This document shows, piece by piece, positions 43,839 to 54,227 of a stretch of DNA of 64,000 nt (positions are counted from its first letter, which is position 1; each line of letters begins with the position of its first letter). The stretch covers positions 62,001 to 126,000 of the forward strand of contig JAJRZK010000003.1 of the NCBI GenBank assembly GCA_024275315.1, in the 5' to 3' direction. Made by a program: the position numbers and the translations under genes. Source of the stretch: Nitrospirota bacterium (GTDB taxonomy: Bacteria > Nitrospinota_A > UBA7883). The notes beneath the pieces are model-generated. The model saw only the letters and a list, made by a program, of their open reading frames with translations. It was not told where the DNA came from and searched no databases.

Positions 43839-44189
43839 ATGGCAATGGATGAGAAAACACTTGATAAATTCAAGCGTCTGCTGCTGGAACAGCGCAAAAA
43901 ACTGACCGGAAGCTACGAGCGGTTGAAAAACGCCAGCTCCGAGGAGTTTGGCGGGGACGTTCCGGATATAAACGACGAAGCGTCGCGAACTGTAAACCGA
44001 CGAATACTCCTGGAGATAGGAGACAAGAATTATGAGATTCTCAACCAGGTGGATGAGGCGCTGGGAAGGATCGACTCCGGAACTTACGGAATATGCGATG
44101 AGTGCGAAGAGCCCATCCCGGGAAAAAGGCTGGAGCTTCTCCCGTACGCGTTACATTGTGTCGAATGCAAGGAAAAGCTTGAAAAATAG
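43839..44189 (+). CDS. DksA/TraR family zinc-finger protein
   Basis: A 116-residue RNA-polymerase-binding factor type protein. A long N-terminal coiled coil is followed by the C4 zinc finger CDEC...HCVEC at the C-terminus with the family's GTYGICDECEEPI. In place of the DxxDxA tip motif of E. coli DksA the coil tip reads DVPDINDEASR, which keeps the acidic D-x-x-D-x-x-x-A spacing only roughly, so ppGpp cooperation is uncertain. It is co-directional, 20 bp after rsfS. Confidence 0.9.
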   Translation: MAMDEKTLDKFKRLLLEQRKKLTGSYERLKNASSEEFGGDVPDINDEASRTVNRRILLEIGDKNYEILNQVDEALGRIDSGTYGICDECEEPIPGKRLELLPYALHCVECKEKLEK

Positions 44190-44211
44190 TTATACGTAAT
44201 CAGGATATCCA

Positions 44212-45507
44212 ATGCCAATTCGTCTTGCCGTATGTATGCTGGCGATCCTTGCCGTCTTTTTGCACATAACCTTTTTCAATACGGAATCTGTTCCCTTCAC
44301 TATCTATCCGGGGTTCCAGGTAAATTTGCCCATATCCCTGTTGCTTATGGCAGCTTTCATCGCTGGCGCCTTGACGTTGATGCTTCTTTACTTCTATGAC
44401 GCCATTACAGACACCGTCACCGGGGTCAGAAGATCATCGGAACAAAAGCGGGCAAAACGTGTGGCCACCCTCTACGGAACTGGAGTGGAGCGTCTTTTGA
44501 TCGGAAACAGGCGTGAAGCGGAAAAGTTTTTCCGAAAAACGCTGGCCCATGACCATGACCATATACCATCTCTTGTCTCTCTGGGCAAAATGCTTCGCGA
44601 GGATGGCGAAATCACCGAAGCAATCAAGCTTCACTCCAGGGCAAGGGGTCTGGATCAGACCAATATCGCGGCCTTGCTGGAGCTCGCCGATGACTATGTA
44701 GCGTCGGAGCAATTCGCCAACGCGGTTTCCACATTACAGCAAATCAGCCGAATCGCCGGAAAATCGTTGCCGCCTCTTACAAAGATACGGGACATTTACG
44801 TGCGCGTAAGAAACCTGCCGGAAGCGATATCCATACAGAAAAAAATCGTCTCCATCGCCACTTTGAACCGAGCGGAGGAGGAGAGACAAATGCTCGTGGC
44901 GCTCACCTATGAACAAGCCCTGGAGTTTCTGTCGGAGGGGAAATTCTACGACGCCCGGGACAGCTTTAAATCCGCCATCCGTTCCGACCACCTTTTTATC
45001 CCGGCGTATCTCAAACTTGCGGAGGTTTATGAGCGTATCGGTTCGCCCCGGGAAGCCATAAAAACCCTGGAGAAAGGGTTTAAGGCCACACATTCAATTG
45101 TTATCCTCAAGGCGCTCGAAATGTTCCTTCTTGCCCGCAAAGAAACCGCGCGCGTAGTGGAAAACTATAAATGGGCCAAGGGGCTTTTGCCAAACGAGGA
45201 TATGATCCGCCTTTTCCTGGCCGAAGCTTACATGAGAAATTCAGATATCGTATCCGCCCGGCAGGAGATCGAGTCGCTCAACGGCAAGCTCGGCGGCATG
45301 ACCCTGTACCATCTTGTAAAAGGCAAGATACGACATGTGGAACAGAATGTGGACCTTGCCCTGGAGTCACTGGGGGAAGCGTACCAGAGCGAGGTGAGCG
45401 GTTTTTTTCATTTCACCTGCTCTTCATGCAACCACATGAGCCAGGAGTATTCCGGTCGGTGCCGCGATTGCGGCCAATGGAACACGCTCCAACCGGTGCT
45501 CTATTAG
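44212..45507 (+). CDS. LapA-LapB fusion: membrane anchor, TPR repeats and rubredoxin-like zinc ribbon
   Basis: A 431-residue inner-membrane protein. Residues about 1-85 resemble LapA (DUF1049): two membrane helices (about 4-20 and 42-64) with NTESVPFTIYPG between, then a basic stretch. Residues about 90-390 form TPR repeats like LapB (YciM). The last 35 residues carry the LapB zinc ribbon, CSSC...CRDCGQWNT. In E. coli LapA and LapB are separate neighbours; LapB with FtsH and PbgA/YejM limits LpxC and so LPS synthesis. Here one chain has both parts, so LapB activity would be fixed to the membrane. It precedes glyS by about 113 bp. Confidence 0.88.
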   Translation: MPIRLAVCMLAILAVFLHITFFNTESVPFTIYPGFQVNLPISLLLMAAFIAGALTLMLLYFYDAITDTVTGVRRSSEQKRAKRVATLYGTGVERLLIGNRREAEKFFRKTLAHDHDHIPSLVSLGKMLREDGEITEAIKLHSRARGLDQTNIAALLELADDYVASEQFANAVSTLQQISRIAGKSLPPLTKIRDIYVRVRNLPEAISIQKKIVSIATLNRAEEERQMLVALTYEQALEFLSEGKFYDARDSFKSAIRSDHLFIPAYLKLAEVYERIGSPREAIKTLEKGFKATHSIVILKALEMFLLARKETARVVENYKWAKGLLPNEDMIRLFLAEAYMRNSDIVSARQEIESLNGKLGGMTLYHLVKGKIRHVEQNVDLALESLGEAYQSEVSGFFHFTCSSCNHMSQEYSGRCRDCGQWNTLQPVLY

Positions 45508-45620
45508 CGGTGTGTGACAACCACTGTTTTTCGTTCCATCATTTTTCATATGCTTAAGCTTGATCAAATACGGCGGTTCGCCGATTTGCTATAATCTCCA
45601 AAAACTTTTGAAGGTGGTTA

Positions 45621-47683
45621 GTGAAAGAATTACTGCTTGAAATAGGCGCCGAGGAAATCCCTTCTGGGTACATTACACAAGCCATGGAGGCTTTGGGCGA
45701 ATCGCTCACCGCAAGGCTCGACAGTCTGGGACTATCCCATGACAGGCCCAGAACATTTTCAACCCCGCGCCGCCTAGCGGTAGTCGCTGGAAACATTCCG
45801 GAGCGACAACCTAAAACCACCACAAAAGTATACGGGCCACCCAAAAGCGCGGCGTTCGGCAAGGACGGATCGCCCACCAGGGCGGCGTTGGGGTTTGCCA
45901 AAAGCAAAGGGGTGGACACATCGGCCATAAAATCCGAAAACACCGTCAAAGGTGAATACATTTACGTGGAAATCGAGGAAGGCGGGGGAAAAACCATCGA
46001 TCTGCTGACCAGGGCTCTGCCTGAAATAATCATGGAAATCCCCTTCCCCAAATCGATGCGATGGGGAGCTTCGGACCTTAGGTTCACCCGCCCTATTCAT
46101 TGGATCACCGCGTTGTTCGGCGGAGAGGTTGTGGATTTTGAGATAGACGGGATCAAATCCGGCGCCATCACCCGTGGCCACCGGTTTTTGGGTTCGAAAT
46201 CTATTACACTTTCCGGGGGTTCGGACTATTTATCCAGGCTGGAGCAAAACTTCGTCATAGCCGATCTGGAGCGACGCAAACAGACGATACTCGATTCGGC
46301 CAGAGCCGCGGCTTGCGCCAATGGAGCCACGCTAGTCGAGGACAATGACCTGGCGCTGACCGTAGCGTGTCTTACCGAATGGCCAATCGCCTTGTGGGGC
46401 TCTTTCGACCAGGAGTTTCTCGATCTGCCGGATGAACTGCTGATAGCGTCCATGAAAAATCATCAGAAAATGTTCAGCGTGTCCGGCGCCGACGGTAGCC
46501 TGACAAACGGCTTTATAGGTGTGTCGAACATGAAAGTTGAAAATGACGACATAGTGGTGACAGGCTATCAACGGGTCTTGCGTGCGCGGCTGGCGGACGC
46601 CAAGTTTTTTTTCGACGAGGATCGCAAACACTCCCTGACCAGCTTCGCGGAGAAACTGAATAATGTCGTCTACCAGAAAAAACTGGGATCGGTAAGAGAA
46701 AAGATAGTTCGATTTTCAAACCTGTCCAACCACCTGGTCGAGCGGATCAATCCAGACCTGAAAGAGGTTGTGTCAAGAACCGCCGAGCTTTGCAAAGCGG
46801 ATCTGGAGTCGCTTATGGTATACGAGTTCCCCGAACTGCAAGGTGTGATGGGGAGGGAATACGCTCGATACGCAGGAGAGCCCGAGGCGGTATGCGAGGC
46901 CATTTTCGACCATTACAAGCCCAGGTGGTCCGGTGATGATCCCCCTTCCACGGACGCTGGCGCCATAGTGGGAATCTCCGACAGGATCGACACCCTGGCT
47001 GGATGTTTCGCGATCGGCCTGATCCCCTCCGGAACAGCGGACCCGTTCGCCCTGCGCCGGCACGCTCTTGGCGTGATAACAACCATAATCGACAGGAAAT
47101 ATTCACTCGACCTGGACGGGATTTTCGATCTTGCCATTTCACAGCTGGCGGGCAAGGTTGAGACGGACAAGGATCAGGTCAAGAGAAAGCTGATGGAATT
47201 TTTATCCGGAAGACTGAAAAACTATTGGACCGGGGGGGGGTCGCCTACGATGTCGCAGACTCTGTCATCGCCGCCGGGTTTTGTGACCTGTTTGACGCGA
47301 AACTGCGTTGTGACGCCATGTCGGAGCTTAAGAAGAGGGATTTTTTCGAGCCTTTGGCGGTCACATTCAAACGCGCCGCGAACATAGCCAGGGATCATAC
47401 GGCCGGAGGCGTTGATCAGACATTGTTCGAAAGCACTGCAGAGACGGATCTCTATCAATCCCTGTCCGGAATCTCCGGCGAAGTCGATGGGCTTATATCC
47501 TCCAGAAGCTATCTCGCCGCCCTTGAGAAAATGGCCGGTCTCAAAGCGGACGTTGACAGGTTCTTTGACGAAGTCATGGTGATGGTGGATGACGATAAAA
47601 TCCGTAATAACCGCCTTAACCTGCTGTCCGAACTTACCGGAATGTTCCTCAGAATCGCTGATTTTTCCAAGATAGTCGCCTGA
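45621..47683 (+). CDS. glyS: Glycyl-tRNA synthetase beta subunit, frameshifted at a G run
   Basis: Tetrameric (alpha2-beta2) glycyl-tRNA synthetase beta chain, essential where it is the only GlyRS. From GTG 45621 (GGTGG upstream) the frame runs through the family start (MKELLLEIGAEEIPSGYI) and HD-like domain, to about residue 535. There the run of nine G at 47232-47240 leaves it one base out of frame: the original frame ends at 47387 in unrelated sequence, while the true C-terminus (VAYDVADSVIAAG, then the anticodon-binding-like helical end) continues in the next frame to 47683. One more G would restore a protein of about 687 residues, the normal length. Either a sequencing error, slippage, or a real mutation. 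glyQ is not adjacent. Confidence 0.85.
47232..47240 (+). repeat. Run of nine G at the glyS frameshift
   Basis: Homopolymer where the reading frame of glyS changes. Seven or ten G would keep the gene in frame. Confidence 0.95.
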
Positions 47684-47850
47684 TCCCCGGCGTTTGAATC
47701 TTTGCGAGGTAAATGTTTTTCCAGGCCCCCGACCATCGCAAAAACCGGGTTGTGGTGGTAGGATAGCTGGATGGATGTTGTTATAGATTTCCTGTGCACA
47801 CTTGGAAATTTCATGGCGATAAATACACCCTTTTGACGGATGAGTACCCC

Positions 47851-50526
47851 ATGGCCAGAAAAAAGCGCGTTTATTTTTTCGGACCCAAAGGCGCAGAGGG
47901 CAACGCCGGAATGAAAAATCTCCTGGGCGGCAAGGGCGCCAACCTGGCGGAGATGTGTAACCTGAAAATAAACGTCCCGGCCGGTTTTACCATCACCACG
48001 CAAACATGTGTCGATTATTTTCAGAGCAGCAGCAGGTGGCCGACGGGTCTTGAAAACGAAATATCAAAAAACATGTCCCGGCTTGAAAAGGAAATGGGTA
48101 AAAAGTTCGGCGACCCGGTCAACCCGTTGTTACTTTCCGTGCGTTCAGGCGCCCGGGCGTCCATGCCCGGGATGATGGACACGATTCTGAATCTTGGGCT
48201 CAACGATATTTCGATCAAGGGCCTGATTGAAAAATCCGGCAATGAGTGGTTCGCATGGGATTCCTACAGACGATTTATAGCAATGTTCGCGGATGTGGTG
48301 CTGGGGTTGGATCGACGGCTGTTTGAAAACGCCATCACGGATGTGAAGAAACGGACAAGTGTTGTCGCCGACACAGACCTGGAGCTGGCCTCGCTTGTCG
48401 ACCTGGTTGAAATATTCAAGAAAATAGTGAAGAGCAACACCGGCAAACCGTTTCCGCAGAAACCGGAAAAGCAACTCGAGCTGTCTATAAACGCCGTTTT
48501 TTCGTCCTGGTACAACAAGAGAGCCACACAATATCGCAAGATGTACGGCATCCCGGAGAGCTGGGGCACCGCGGTGAACGTACAGGCCATGGTGTTCGGA
48601 AACATGGGGAAAGATTCCGGCACCGGGGTGGCCTTCACCCGGGACCCGGCGACAGGCGAGCCCCGTTTTTTCGGGGAATTCCTGTTCAACGCCCAGGGGG
48701 AAGATGTAGTCGCCGGAATCCGCACGCCCCTGTCCATCGACCAGATTGGAGGCAAGCTACCCGATGCGAAAAAGGACCTGGACAGGATATACAAGAAGCT
48801 GGAAAAACATTATCGAGACATGCTCGACATAGAGTTCACCATCGAAAACAAGAAGCTGTATATGCTCCAGGCCCGCGTGGGCAAACGCACGGCCGAAGCG
48901 GCCATTCGCATCGCGGTGGATATGGTAAAGGAAAAACTCATAACGAAAAACGAAGCTATCAACCGCGTCTATCCGGAACAGCTCGACCAGCTCCTTCATG
49001 ACACGATCGACCCGAAGGGGGATGTGGATGTGTTAACCCAGGGGCTTCCGGCGTCGCCGGGCGCCGGGGTGGGCAAGGTGGTGTTCACAGCGGAGGAAGC
49101 CATAGAAAAGGCGGCCAACGGAGAAAAACTCATACTCGTCCGACAGGAGACCAGCCCAGAAGATATCGGGGGGATGAACGCGGCGCAGGGGATATTGACC
49201 GCAACCGGAGGGATGACATCTCACGCCGCCGTCGTCGCCAGAGGCATGGGGAAATGTTGCGTCGCCGGGGCGGAGCAAATCAAGATTTCCGATAAAAACA
49301 GCCTGTTCATAGTAGGTTCGACCGCGGTTCACAGCGGGGACTGGATCACGTTGGACGGGTCCACCGGTCGTGTGATCCTGGGCAAAGCGCAGTTGGTAAA
49401 GCCAAAACTGTCGCGACATTTCAACATACTTATGGGATGGGCCGACAAGACCCGTAAGCTGAAAGTACGCACCAACGCAGACACCCCCCAAGACGCGAAG
49501 ATAGCCAGAGAATTCGGCGCCGAGGGTATCGGGCTTTGCCGCACGGAGCATATGTTCTTCGAGGGAGACCGAATAGTCGCCGTCCGGGAAATGATTCTGG
49601 CGGAAACGGCCAAACAGCGTCAGAAAGCGCTGGACAAGCTTCTGCCTATGCAGAAAAAAGATTTTATCGGTATTTTCAAGGCGATGGAGGGTTTGCCAGT
49701 AACCATTCGATTACTCGACCCGCCTCTTCATGAATTTCTGCCGAAAACCGAAGTGGACTACGCCATATTGGCCAAGGACCTTGGGGTGTCCGTTGTCGAC
49801 CTGAAAGAAAGAGCGTCCAAGCTTCACGAGTTCAACCCCATGCTTGGCCATCGGGGATGCAGGCTTGGGATGACGTTTCCGGAGATATACAACATGCAGA
49901 CGCGTGCGATAATGGAGGCGGTGTGCGAGCTGGTGAAAAAAAAGGTGGATGTCCGGCCGGAGATAATGATCCCGCTCGTCTCGCACGCCGAGGAGCTTTC
50001 AAAAGCCAGGCGAAATGTTATAGCTGTCGCCGACGCGGTGATGAAACGGACAGGAGTGAAAGTCAAATATTCCATCGGCGCCATGATAGAGTTGCCCCGT
50101 GCGGCGATAACTGCGGACAGGATAGCTTTAGAGGCGGACTTCTTTTCCTTTGGAACGAACGACCTGACACAGACCACTTTCGGCCTGTCCCGTGATGACG
50201 CGGGAAGGTTCCTTCCCCATTACGTGGAAAGCGGCATATTCCCCTCGGACCCTTTTGTAACCATAGACCGGGAAGGTGTCGGCGAGATAATAAGAATCGG
50301 GATACACAAGGGACGAAGCGTGAAACCGGGGTTGAAAATCGGTATTTGCGGCGAGCACGGCGGAGAGCCGGGATCCGTTGAATTCTGCTATCAATCCGGT
50401 TTTGATTATGTGTCGTGCTCTCCATACAGAATCCCCATAGCCCGTCTTGCGGCGGCGCAGGCCACAATCAACGGCGCGTCCGGCCCAACGTCCGGCAAAT
50501 CCGTAAAAAACAAAACCAGAAAGTAA
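47851..50526 (+). CDS. ppdK: Pyruvate, phosphate dikinase
   Basis: Interconverts pyruvate, ATP and phosphate with phosphoenolpyruvate, AMP and pyrophosphate. About 891 residues. The N-terminal ATP-grasp starts FFGPKGAEGN...LLGGKGANLAEM, the swivelling phosphohistidine domain has GGMTSHAAVVARGMGKCCVAG, and the C-terminal PEP/pyruvate barrel holds GLCRTEHMFFEGDR and SFGTNDLTQ and GICGEHGGEPGS. The start is ATG 47851, where relatives begin; the frame is open to 47794 but unsupported. With gap-pgk-tpiA in the same window it supports glycolysis or gluconeogenesis in a pyrophosphate-linked form. Confidence 0.96.
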   Translation: MARKKRVYFFGPKGAEGNAGMKNLLGGKGANLAEMCNLKINVPAGFTITTQTCVDYFQSSSRWPTGLENEISKNMSRLEKEMGKKFGDPVNPLLLSVRSGARASMPGMMDTILNLGLNDISIKGLIEKSGNEWFAWDSYRRFIAMFADVVLGLDRRLFENAITDVKKRTSVVADTDLELASLVDLVEIFKKIVKSNTGKPFPQKPEKQLELSINAVFSSWYNKRATQYRKMYGIPESWGTAVNVQAMVFGNMGKDSGTGVAFTRDPATGEPRFFGEFLFNAQGEDVVAGIRTPLSIDQIGGKLPDAKKDLDRIYKKLEKHYRDMLDIEFTIENKKLYMLQARVGKRTAEAAIRIAVDMVKEKLITKNEAINRVYPEQLDQLLHDTIDPKGDVDVLTQGLPASPGAGVGKVVFTAEEAIEKAANGEKLILVRQETSPEDIGGMNAAQGILTATGGMTSHAAVVARGMGKCCVAGAEQIKISDKNSLFIVGSTAVHSGDWITLDGSTGRVILGKAQLVKPKLSRHFNILMGWADKTRKLKVRTNADTPQDAKIAREFGAEGIGLCRTEHMFFEGDRIVAVREMILAETAKQRQKALDKLLPMQKKDFIGIFKAMEGLPVTIRLLDPPLHEFLPKTEVDYAILAKDLGVSVVDLKERASKLHEFNPMLGHRGCRLGMTFPEIYNMQTRAIMEAVCELVKKKVDVRPEIMIPLVSHAEELSKARRNVIAVADAVMKRTGVKVKYSIGAMIELPRAAITADRIALEADFFSFGTNDLTQTTFGLSRDDAGRFLPHYVESGIFPSDPFVTIDREGVGEIIRIGIHKGRSVKPGLKIGICGEHGGEPGSVEFCYQSGFDYVSCSPYRIPIARLAAAQATINGASGPTSGKSVKNKTRK

Positions 50527-50642
50527 CCTTTCGTAAAACCGAACCGTTATCGACAGATGCGCGGATCAGCTGGCTGTTAACAGACGAACAGGCGGAAGCC
50601 ACGGCCTTGGCTCATCCACTTCGGTTGAAACGCGGGCGCCCC

Positions 50643-50661
50643 TTTAACATCGCATGTTAAA
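50643..50661. promoter_or_regulatory. Palindrome upstream of the riboflavin operon
   Basis: TTTAACAT-cgc-ATGTTAAA, perfect 8-bp arms, 45 bp before ribD. This may be a repressor site or part of the promoter. No FMN riboswitch of the usual RFN form could be found in the 180 bp between ppdK and ribD. Confidence 0.4.
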
Positions 50662-50706
50662 ATGGGTGGTGAAAGAACACACGCCCCATAATGGATTGGT
50701 GCAGTT

Positions 50707-51813
50707 ATGAAAATCAGTGAGCGCGACACACGCTGGATGGAACGCGCCATCACCCTCGCGCGCAGAGGGAAGGGACGAACCGCGCCCAATCCCGCCGTCG
50801 GAGCGGTTATCGTTCGTAAGGGAAAAGTCATCGGTGAAGGGTGGCACAAAAAGGCAGGAGCCGACCATGCCGAGATAGAGGCGTTGCGCTCGCTGACTGG
50901 CTACGCAAGGGGAGCCACGCTGTATGTCACGCTGGAGCCTTGCAACCATCATGGCAAAACTCCGCCATGCGCCGAGGCGATAATCAAATCCGGCGTGGCC
51001 CGGGTAATAATCGGAGCGAGGGACATGTCGCCCAAAAAGGGCCGCAGGGGATCAGAAGCGCTTCGACGCGCCGGCATAAATGTACATACTGGCGTCCTGG
51101 GAGATCAATGCAACCGTATTGTAGATGATTTCATGAAACATTCGACCACCGGCGAGCCCCTGGTGACGTTGAAAGCGGCCATCACCATCGACGGCAAGAT
51201 ATCCACCAGGGCCGGTGACTCCAAATGGATAAGCTGTGACACCTCGCGCAGGATGGTCCACCGGATGCGCAACGAAACGGATGCGGTCATGGTCGGAGCC
51301 GACACTGTAATCTATGACGACCCGCTGTTAACGGTCCGGCAAGGGAAATCCCGCCGCGACCCATTGCGAGTTGTCGTAGATGGTCTGCTCCGGATCCCTC
51401 TTCGGTCGAAAATAATTTCCACATCGCGGGAAATTCCCACATTGGTGGCCACCACATCCGTAGCTCCGCCCGGAAAAATAAGATCCATAGAAAAAGCGGG
51501 AGCGGAGGTGATGGTTGTTCCCGCCAGGCGTGGACATGTAAACCTGTCTAAACTGATAACAAGGCTTGGCGAACGCAACGTTATGAGCGTCATGATGGAA
51601 AGTGGCGGAGCGCTGGGGGGAGCCGCCCTGAAAACCGGGATCGTGGACAGGGTGATGTTTTTCATTGCGCCAAAGATCGTCGGGGGCGACCAATGCTCAT
51701 TCAATGGCGCAGGTGTAAAAAAAATCGCCGACGCCTGGAGGCTCGACGGCATGACCGCAAGCTCAATCGGGACTGATATACTTGTTGAAGGAAAAATATC
51801 TGGCGGAGGATAA
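50707..51813 (+). CDS. ribD: Bifunctional diaminohydroxyphosphoribosylaminopyrimidine deaminase / 5-amino-6-ribosylaminouracil reductase
   Basis: Second and third steps of riboflavin synthesis. The 368-residue protein has the zinc deaminase site HAEIEAL and LEPCNHHGKTPPC in the N-terminal domain, and the dihydrofolate-reductase-like domain from about 150 (AAITIDGKIST, ETDAVMVGADTV, MESGGALGGAAL). First gene of a four-gene rib cluster; the next gene starts 6 bp later. Confidence 0.96.
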   Translation: MKISERDTRWMERAITLARRGKGRTAPNPAVGAVIVRKGKVIGEGWHKKAGADHAEIEALRSLTGYARGATLYVTLEPCNHHGKTPPCAEAIIKSGVARVIIGARDMSPKKGRRGSEALRRAGINVHTGVLGDQCNRIVDDFMKHSTTGEPLVTLKAAITIDGKISTRAGDSKWISCDTSRRMVHRMRNETDAVMVGADTVIYDDPLLTVRQGKSRRDPLRVVVDGLLRIPLRSKIISTSREIPTLVATTSVAPPGKIRSIEKAGAEVMVVPARRGHVNLSKLITRLGERNVMSVMMESGGALGGAALKTGIVDRVMFFIAPKIVGGDQCSFNGAGVKKIADAWRLDGMTASSIGTDILVEGKISGGG

Positions 51814-51819
51814 TCGCCC

Positions 51820-52464
51820 ATGTTCACAGGCATAATAGAAGGGACGGGAACAATAATCGCCATTCGCCGGAGGGATGCTGATTACACCTTGAGTGTGGAT
51901 ACCGGCCAGGTTGTCCAAAATCCTGTCACAGGAGAAAGCGTCGCTTTGGACGGTGTGTGTCTTACTGTGGTGGCGTCCGACAGAAATATCCTTTCCTTCG
52001 ATATATCCCCTGAAACTATCGCGAAAACCACGTTTAAATACGCCAGAGCAGGTGACAGCCTGAACATTGAAAGAGCCATGCGGCTGAGAGACAGGCTGGG
52101 GGGGCATCTGGTGCAGGGGCATGTGGACTGTGTTGGGAAAATAGCTAGGGTTGACAAGTCCGGCGAAGGTTTCGAGATCGAGGTGGAGCTGGACAGCGCA
52201 GGCTCCAGGTATGTGGTTCCCAAAGGTTCCATCGCGGTATCCGGAATCAGTTTAACGGTGGCCGCGAAAAAGGAACGATCAATCACCATAGCCGTGATTC
52301 CCCACACCTGGCAGGTGACCACCCTTGCGAAAAAAACCGTCGGATCGACTGTGAACATTGAATATGATATTATTGGAAAATATGTTGAAAATCTTGTCAA
52401 CCCTTTCAACACGTCAGGTGGTGGAACGATCGACAGGGAATTTTTATCTAAAAACGGGTATTAA
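51820..52464 (+). CDS. ribE: Riboflavin synthase (alpha subunit)
   Basis: Last step of riboflavin synthesis, dismutating two lumazines. The 214-residue protein consists of two similar lumazine-binding barrels; it starts [12 protein letters not shown] as usual, with [12 protein letters not shown] in the first repeat and [12 protein letters not shown] in the second, and [14 protein letters not shown] between. It is 5 bp from ribBA. Confidence 0.96.
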   Translation: MFTGIIEGTGTIIAIRRRDADYTLSVDTGQVVQNPVTGESVALDGVCLTVVASDRNILSFDISPETIAKTTFKYARAGDSLNIERAMRLRDRLGGHLVQGHVDCVGKIARVDKSGEGFEIEVELDSAGSRYVVPKGSIAVSGISLTVAAKKERSITIAVIPHTWQVTTLAKKTVGSTVNIEYDIIGKYVENLVNPFNTSGGGTIDREFLSKNGY

Positions 52465-52469
52465 CACCG

Positions 52470-53720
52470 ATGCCTAGAGCAACGAACATGGATGTAGAAA
52501 ACAGAAGATTCAACACGATTGAAGAAGCCGTTGAGGATCTTCGACAGGGTAAGATGATAATCCTCGTCGATGACGAGGATCGGGAAAACGAGGGAGACCT
52601 TGTAATCGCCGCCGAAAAGGTGACACCGGAATCCATCAATTTCATGGCCAAGGAAGGACGAGGATTAATCTGCCTGGCCCTGGAGGCCGCCCGGTGCGAC
52701 GAGCTCGACCTTCCACCGATGGTCTCGAACAACACAAGCCCTTTTGGAACCGGTTTTACAGTCTCCATTGAAGCGCGAACCGGAGTGACTACAGGTATAT
52801 CCGCCGCCGACAGGTGCACAACCATCAGCACCGCCATTGACCCGTCCAGCGGCCCGGACGACCTGGTTCGGCCTGGCCATGTATTCCCGTTAAGAGCGCG
52901 CGAGGGTGGCGTGCTTGTCCGCATCGGCCAGACGGAAGGCTCTGTCGATATTTGCAGGATCGCGGGGATGTACCCCGGCGCGGTGATTTGCGAAATAATG
53001 AACCAAGACGGATCCATGGCCAGGGTGCCTGATCTTCTGGAGGTGGCCAAACGCCATTTGATAAAAATAATCACCGTTAAGGACATCGTAGAGTTTCGTC
53101 TGAAAACGGAGAATTTTGTCCATCGGTCGGCCGCCACGGATATCCCGACCAGGCACGGAGTTTTTAAAACCATCTGCTATGAGAACAAAATCAACAAAGA
53201 CGTGCACCTGGCCCTTACGATAGGTGACATCGGCAACGGCGAACCGTGCCTTGTTCGCGTCCACTCGCAATGCCTGACAGGAGACGTTTTCGGCTCGAAG
53301 CGATGCGATTGTGGCGAGCAGCTTGACCTGGCCATGGAAATCATAGCCAGGGAGGGGCGAGGCGTCTTGCTCTACCTGTCGCAGGAGGGGCGGGGGATAG
53401 GGCTGGTCAACAAGCTCAAGGCCTACGCGTTGCAGGACGAGGGAAAGGACACGGTGGAGGCGAACAAGTCGCTGGGATTCAAGCCGGATCTGCGGGACTA
53501 TGGTCTGGGAGCCCAGATACTTCGGGACCTGGGTGTGCACGATCTCAGGCTTATTACAAATAATCCGCGCAAGATAGTCGGCCTGGACGGGTATGGGTTG
53601 CATATCGTAGAACGGGTACCCGCTATTTGCGAACCGAACAACAGCAACATAAGATATCTTAAGGCCAAACAATCGAAGCTCGGGCACATGCTCAACGTCA
53701 AAAAGAGCGGTGATGTTTAA
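52470..53720 (+). CDS. ribBA: 3,4-dihydroxy-2-butanone 4-phosphate synthase / GTP cyclohydrolase II
   Basis: Fused enzyme feeding both branches of riboflavin synthesis. Residues about 10-205 form the RibB domain ([24 protein letters not shown]). The rest is RibA (cyclohydrolase II) with the zinc cysteines in [15 protein letters not shown] and the [12 protein letters not shown] loop. 416 residues, complete. An ATG at 52488 is an alternative start. The fused form is typical outside the Enterobacteria. Confidence 0.96.
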   Translation: MPRATNMDVENRRFNTIEEAVEDLRQGKMIILVDDEDRENEGDLVIAAEKVTPESINFMAKEGRGLICLALEAARCDELDLPPMVSNNTSPFGTGFTVSIEARTGVTTGISAADRCTTISTAIDPSSGPDDLVRPGHVFPLRAREGGVLVRIGQTEGSVDICRIAGMYPGAVICEIMNQDGSMARVPDLLEVAKRHLIKIITVKDIVEFRLKTENFVHRSAATDIPTRHGVFKTICYENKINKDVHLALTIGDIGNGEPCLVRVHSQCLTGDVFGSKRCDCGEQLDLAMEIIAREGRGVLLYLSQEGRGIGLVNKLKAYALQDEGKDTVEANKSLGFKPDLRDYGLGAQILRDLGVHDLRLITNNPRKIVGLDGYGLHIVERVPAICEPNNSNIRYLKAKQSKLGHMLNVKKSGDV

Positions 53721-53749
53721 TACATGTTTCAACCTCAAGAGAAACTACA

Positions 53750-54211
53750 GTGAACACATATGAAGGGTCGCTGGATGGTTCCGGCGCAAAAATCGGGATA
53801 GTGGCAAGCAGGTTCAACGATTTTCTGAACTCCAGGCTTGTTGACGGAGCGGTTGACTGTTTGATCCGGCACGGGGTGGCAAAAAGCGATATCGACTTGT
53901 ACCGGGTTCCCGGTGCGTTTGAAATCCCTTTCGCGGCGAAAAAGATGGCCCTCTCAAAAAAGTATGACGCCGTCATTTGCCTCGGCTCTGTCATACGGGG
54001 AGCTACGTCGCACTACCAATATATAGCCTCCGAGGTGACCAAGGGCGTGGCGCAGGCGATGATGGATACGGGAACGCCCATATCTTTCGGGGTGCTGACT
54101 GTAGAAACCATCGAGCAGGGTATAGAGCGGGCCGGGACCAAATCCGGCAACAAAGGTTGGGACGCGGCCCTGGCGGCCATCGAGATGCTCAACCTGAACA
54201 AGTTGCTCTAA
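53750..54211 (+). CDS. ribH: 6,7-dimethyl-8-ribityllumazine synthase
   Basis: Forms the lumazine substrate of RibE and assembles as icosahedral shells or pentamers. 153 residues with [30 protein letters not shown] and [18 protein letters not shown], all family standard. The start is GTG 53750, where homologues begin. It leads into nusB 16 bp later, a widely conserved order. Confidence 0.96.
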   Translation: MNTYEGSLDGSGAKIGIVASRFNDFLNSRLVDGAVDCLIRHGVAKSDIDLYRVPGAFEIPFAAKKMALSKKYDAVICLGSVIRGATSHYQYIASEVTKGVAQAMMDTGTPISFGVLTVETIEQGIERAGTKSGNKGWDAALAAIEMLNLNKLL

Positions 54212-54227
54212 GAGTAATCCATACAAA

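Noticed and set aside
50527-50706. FMN riboswitch before ribD
   Set aside because: No conserved RFN core could be matched by eye on the plus strand.
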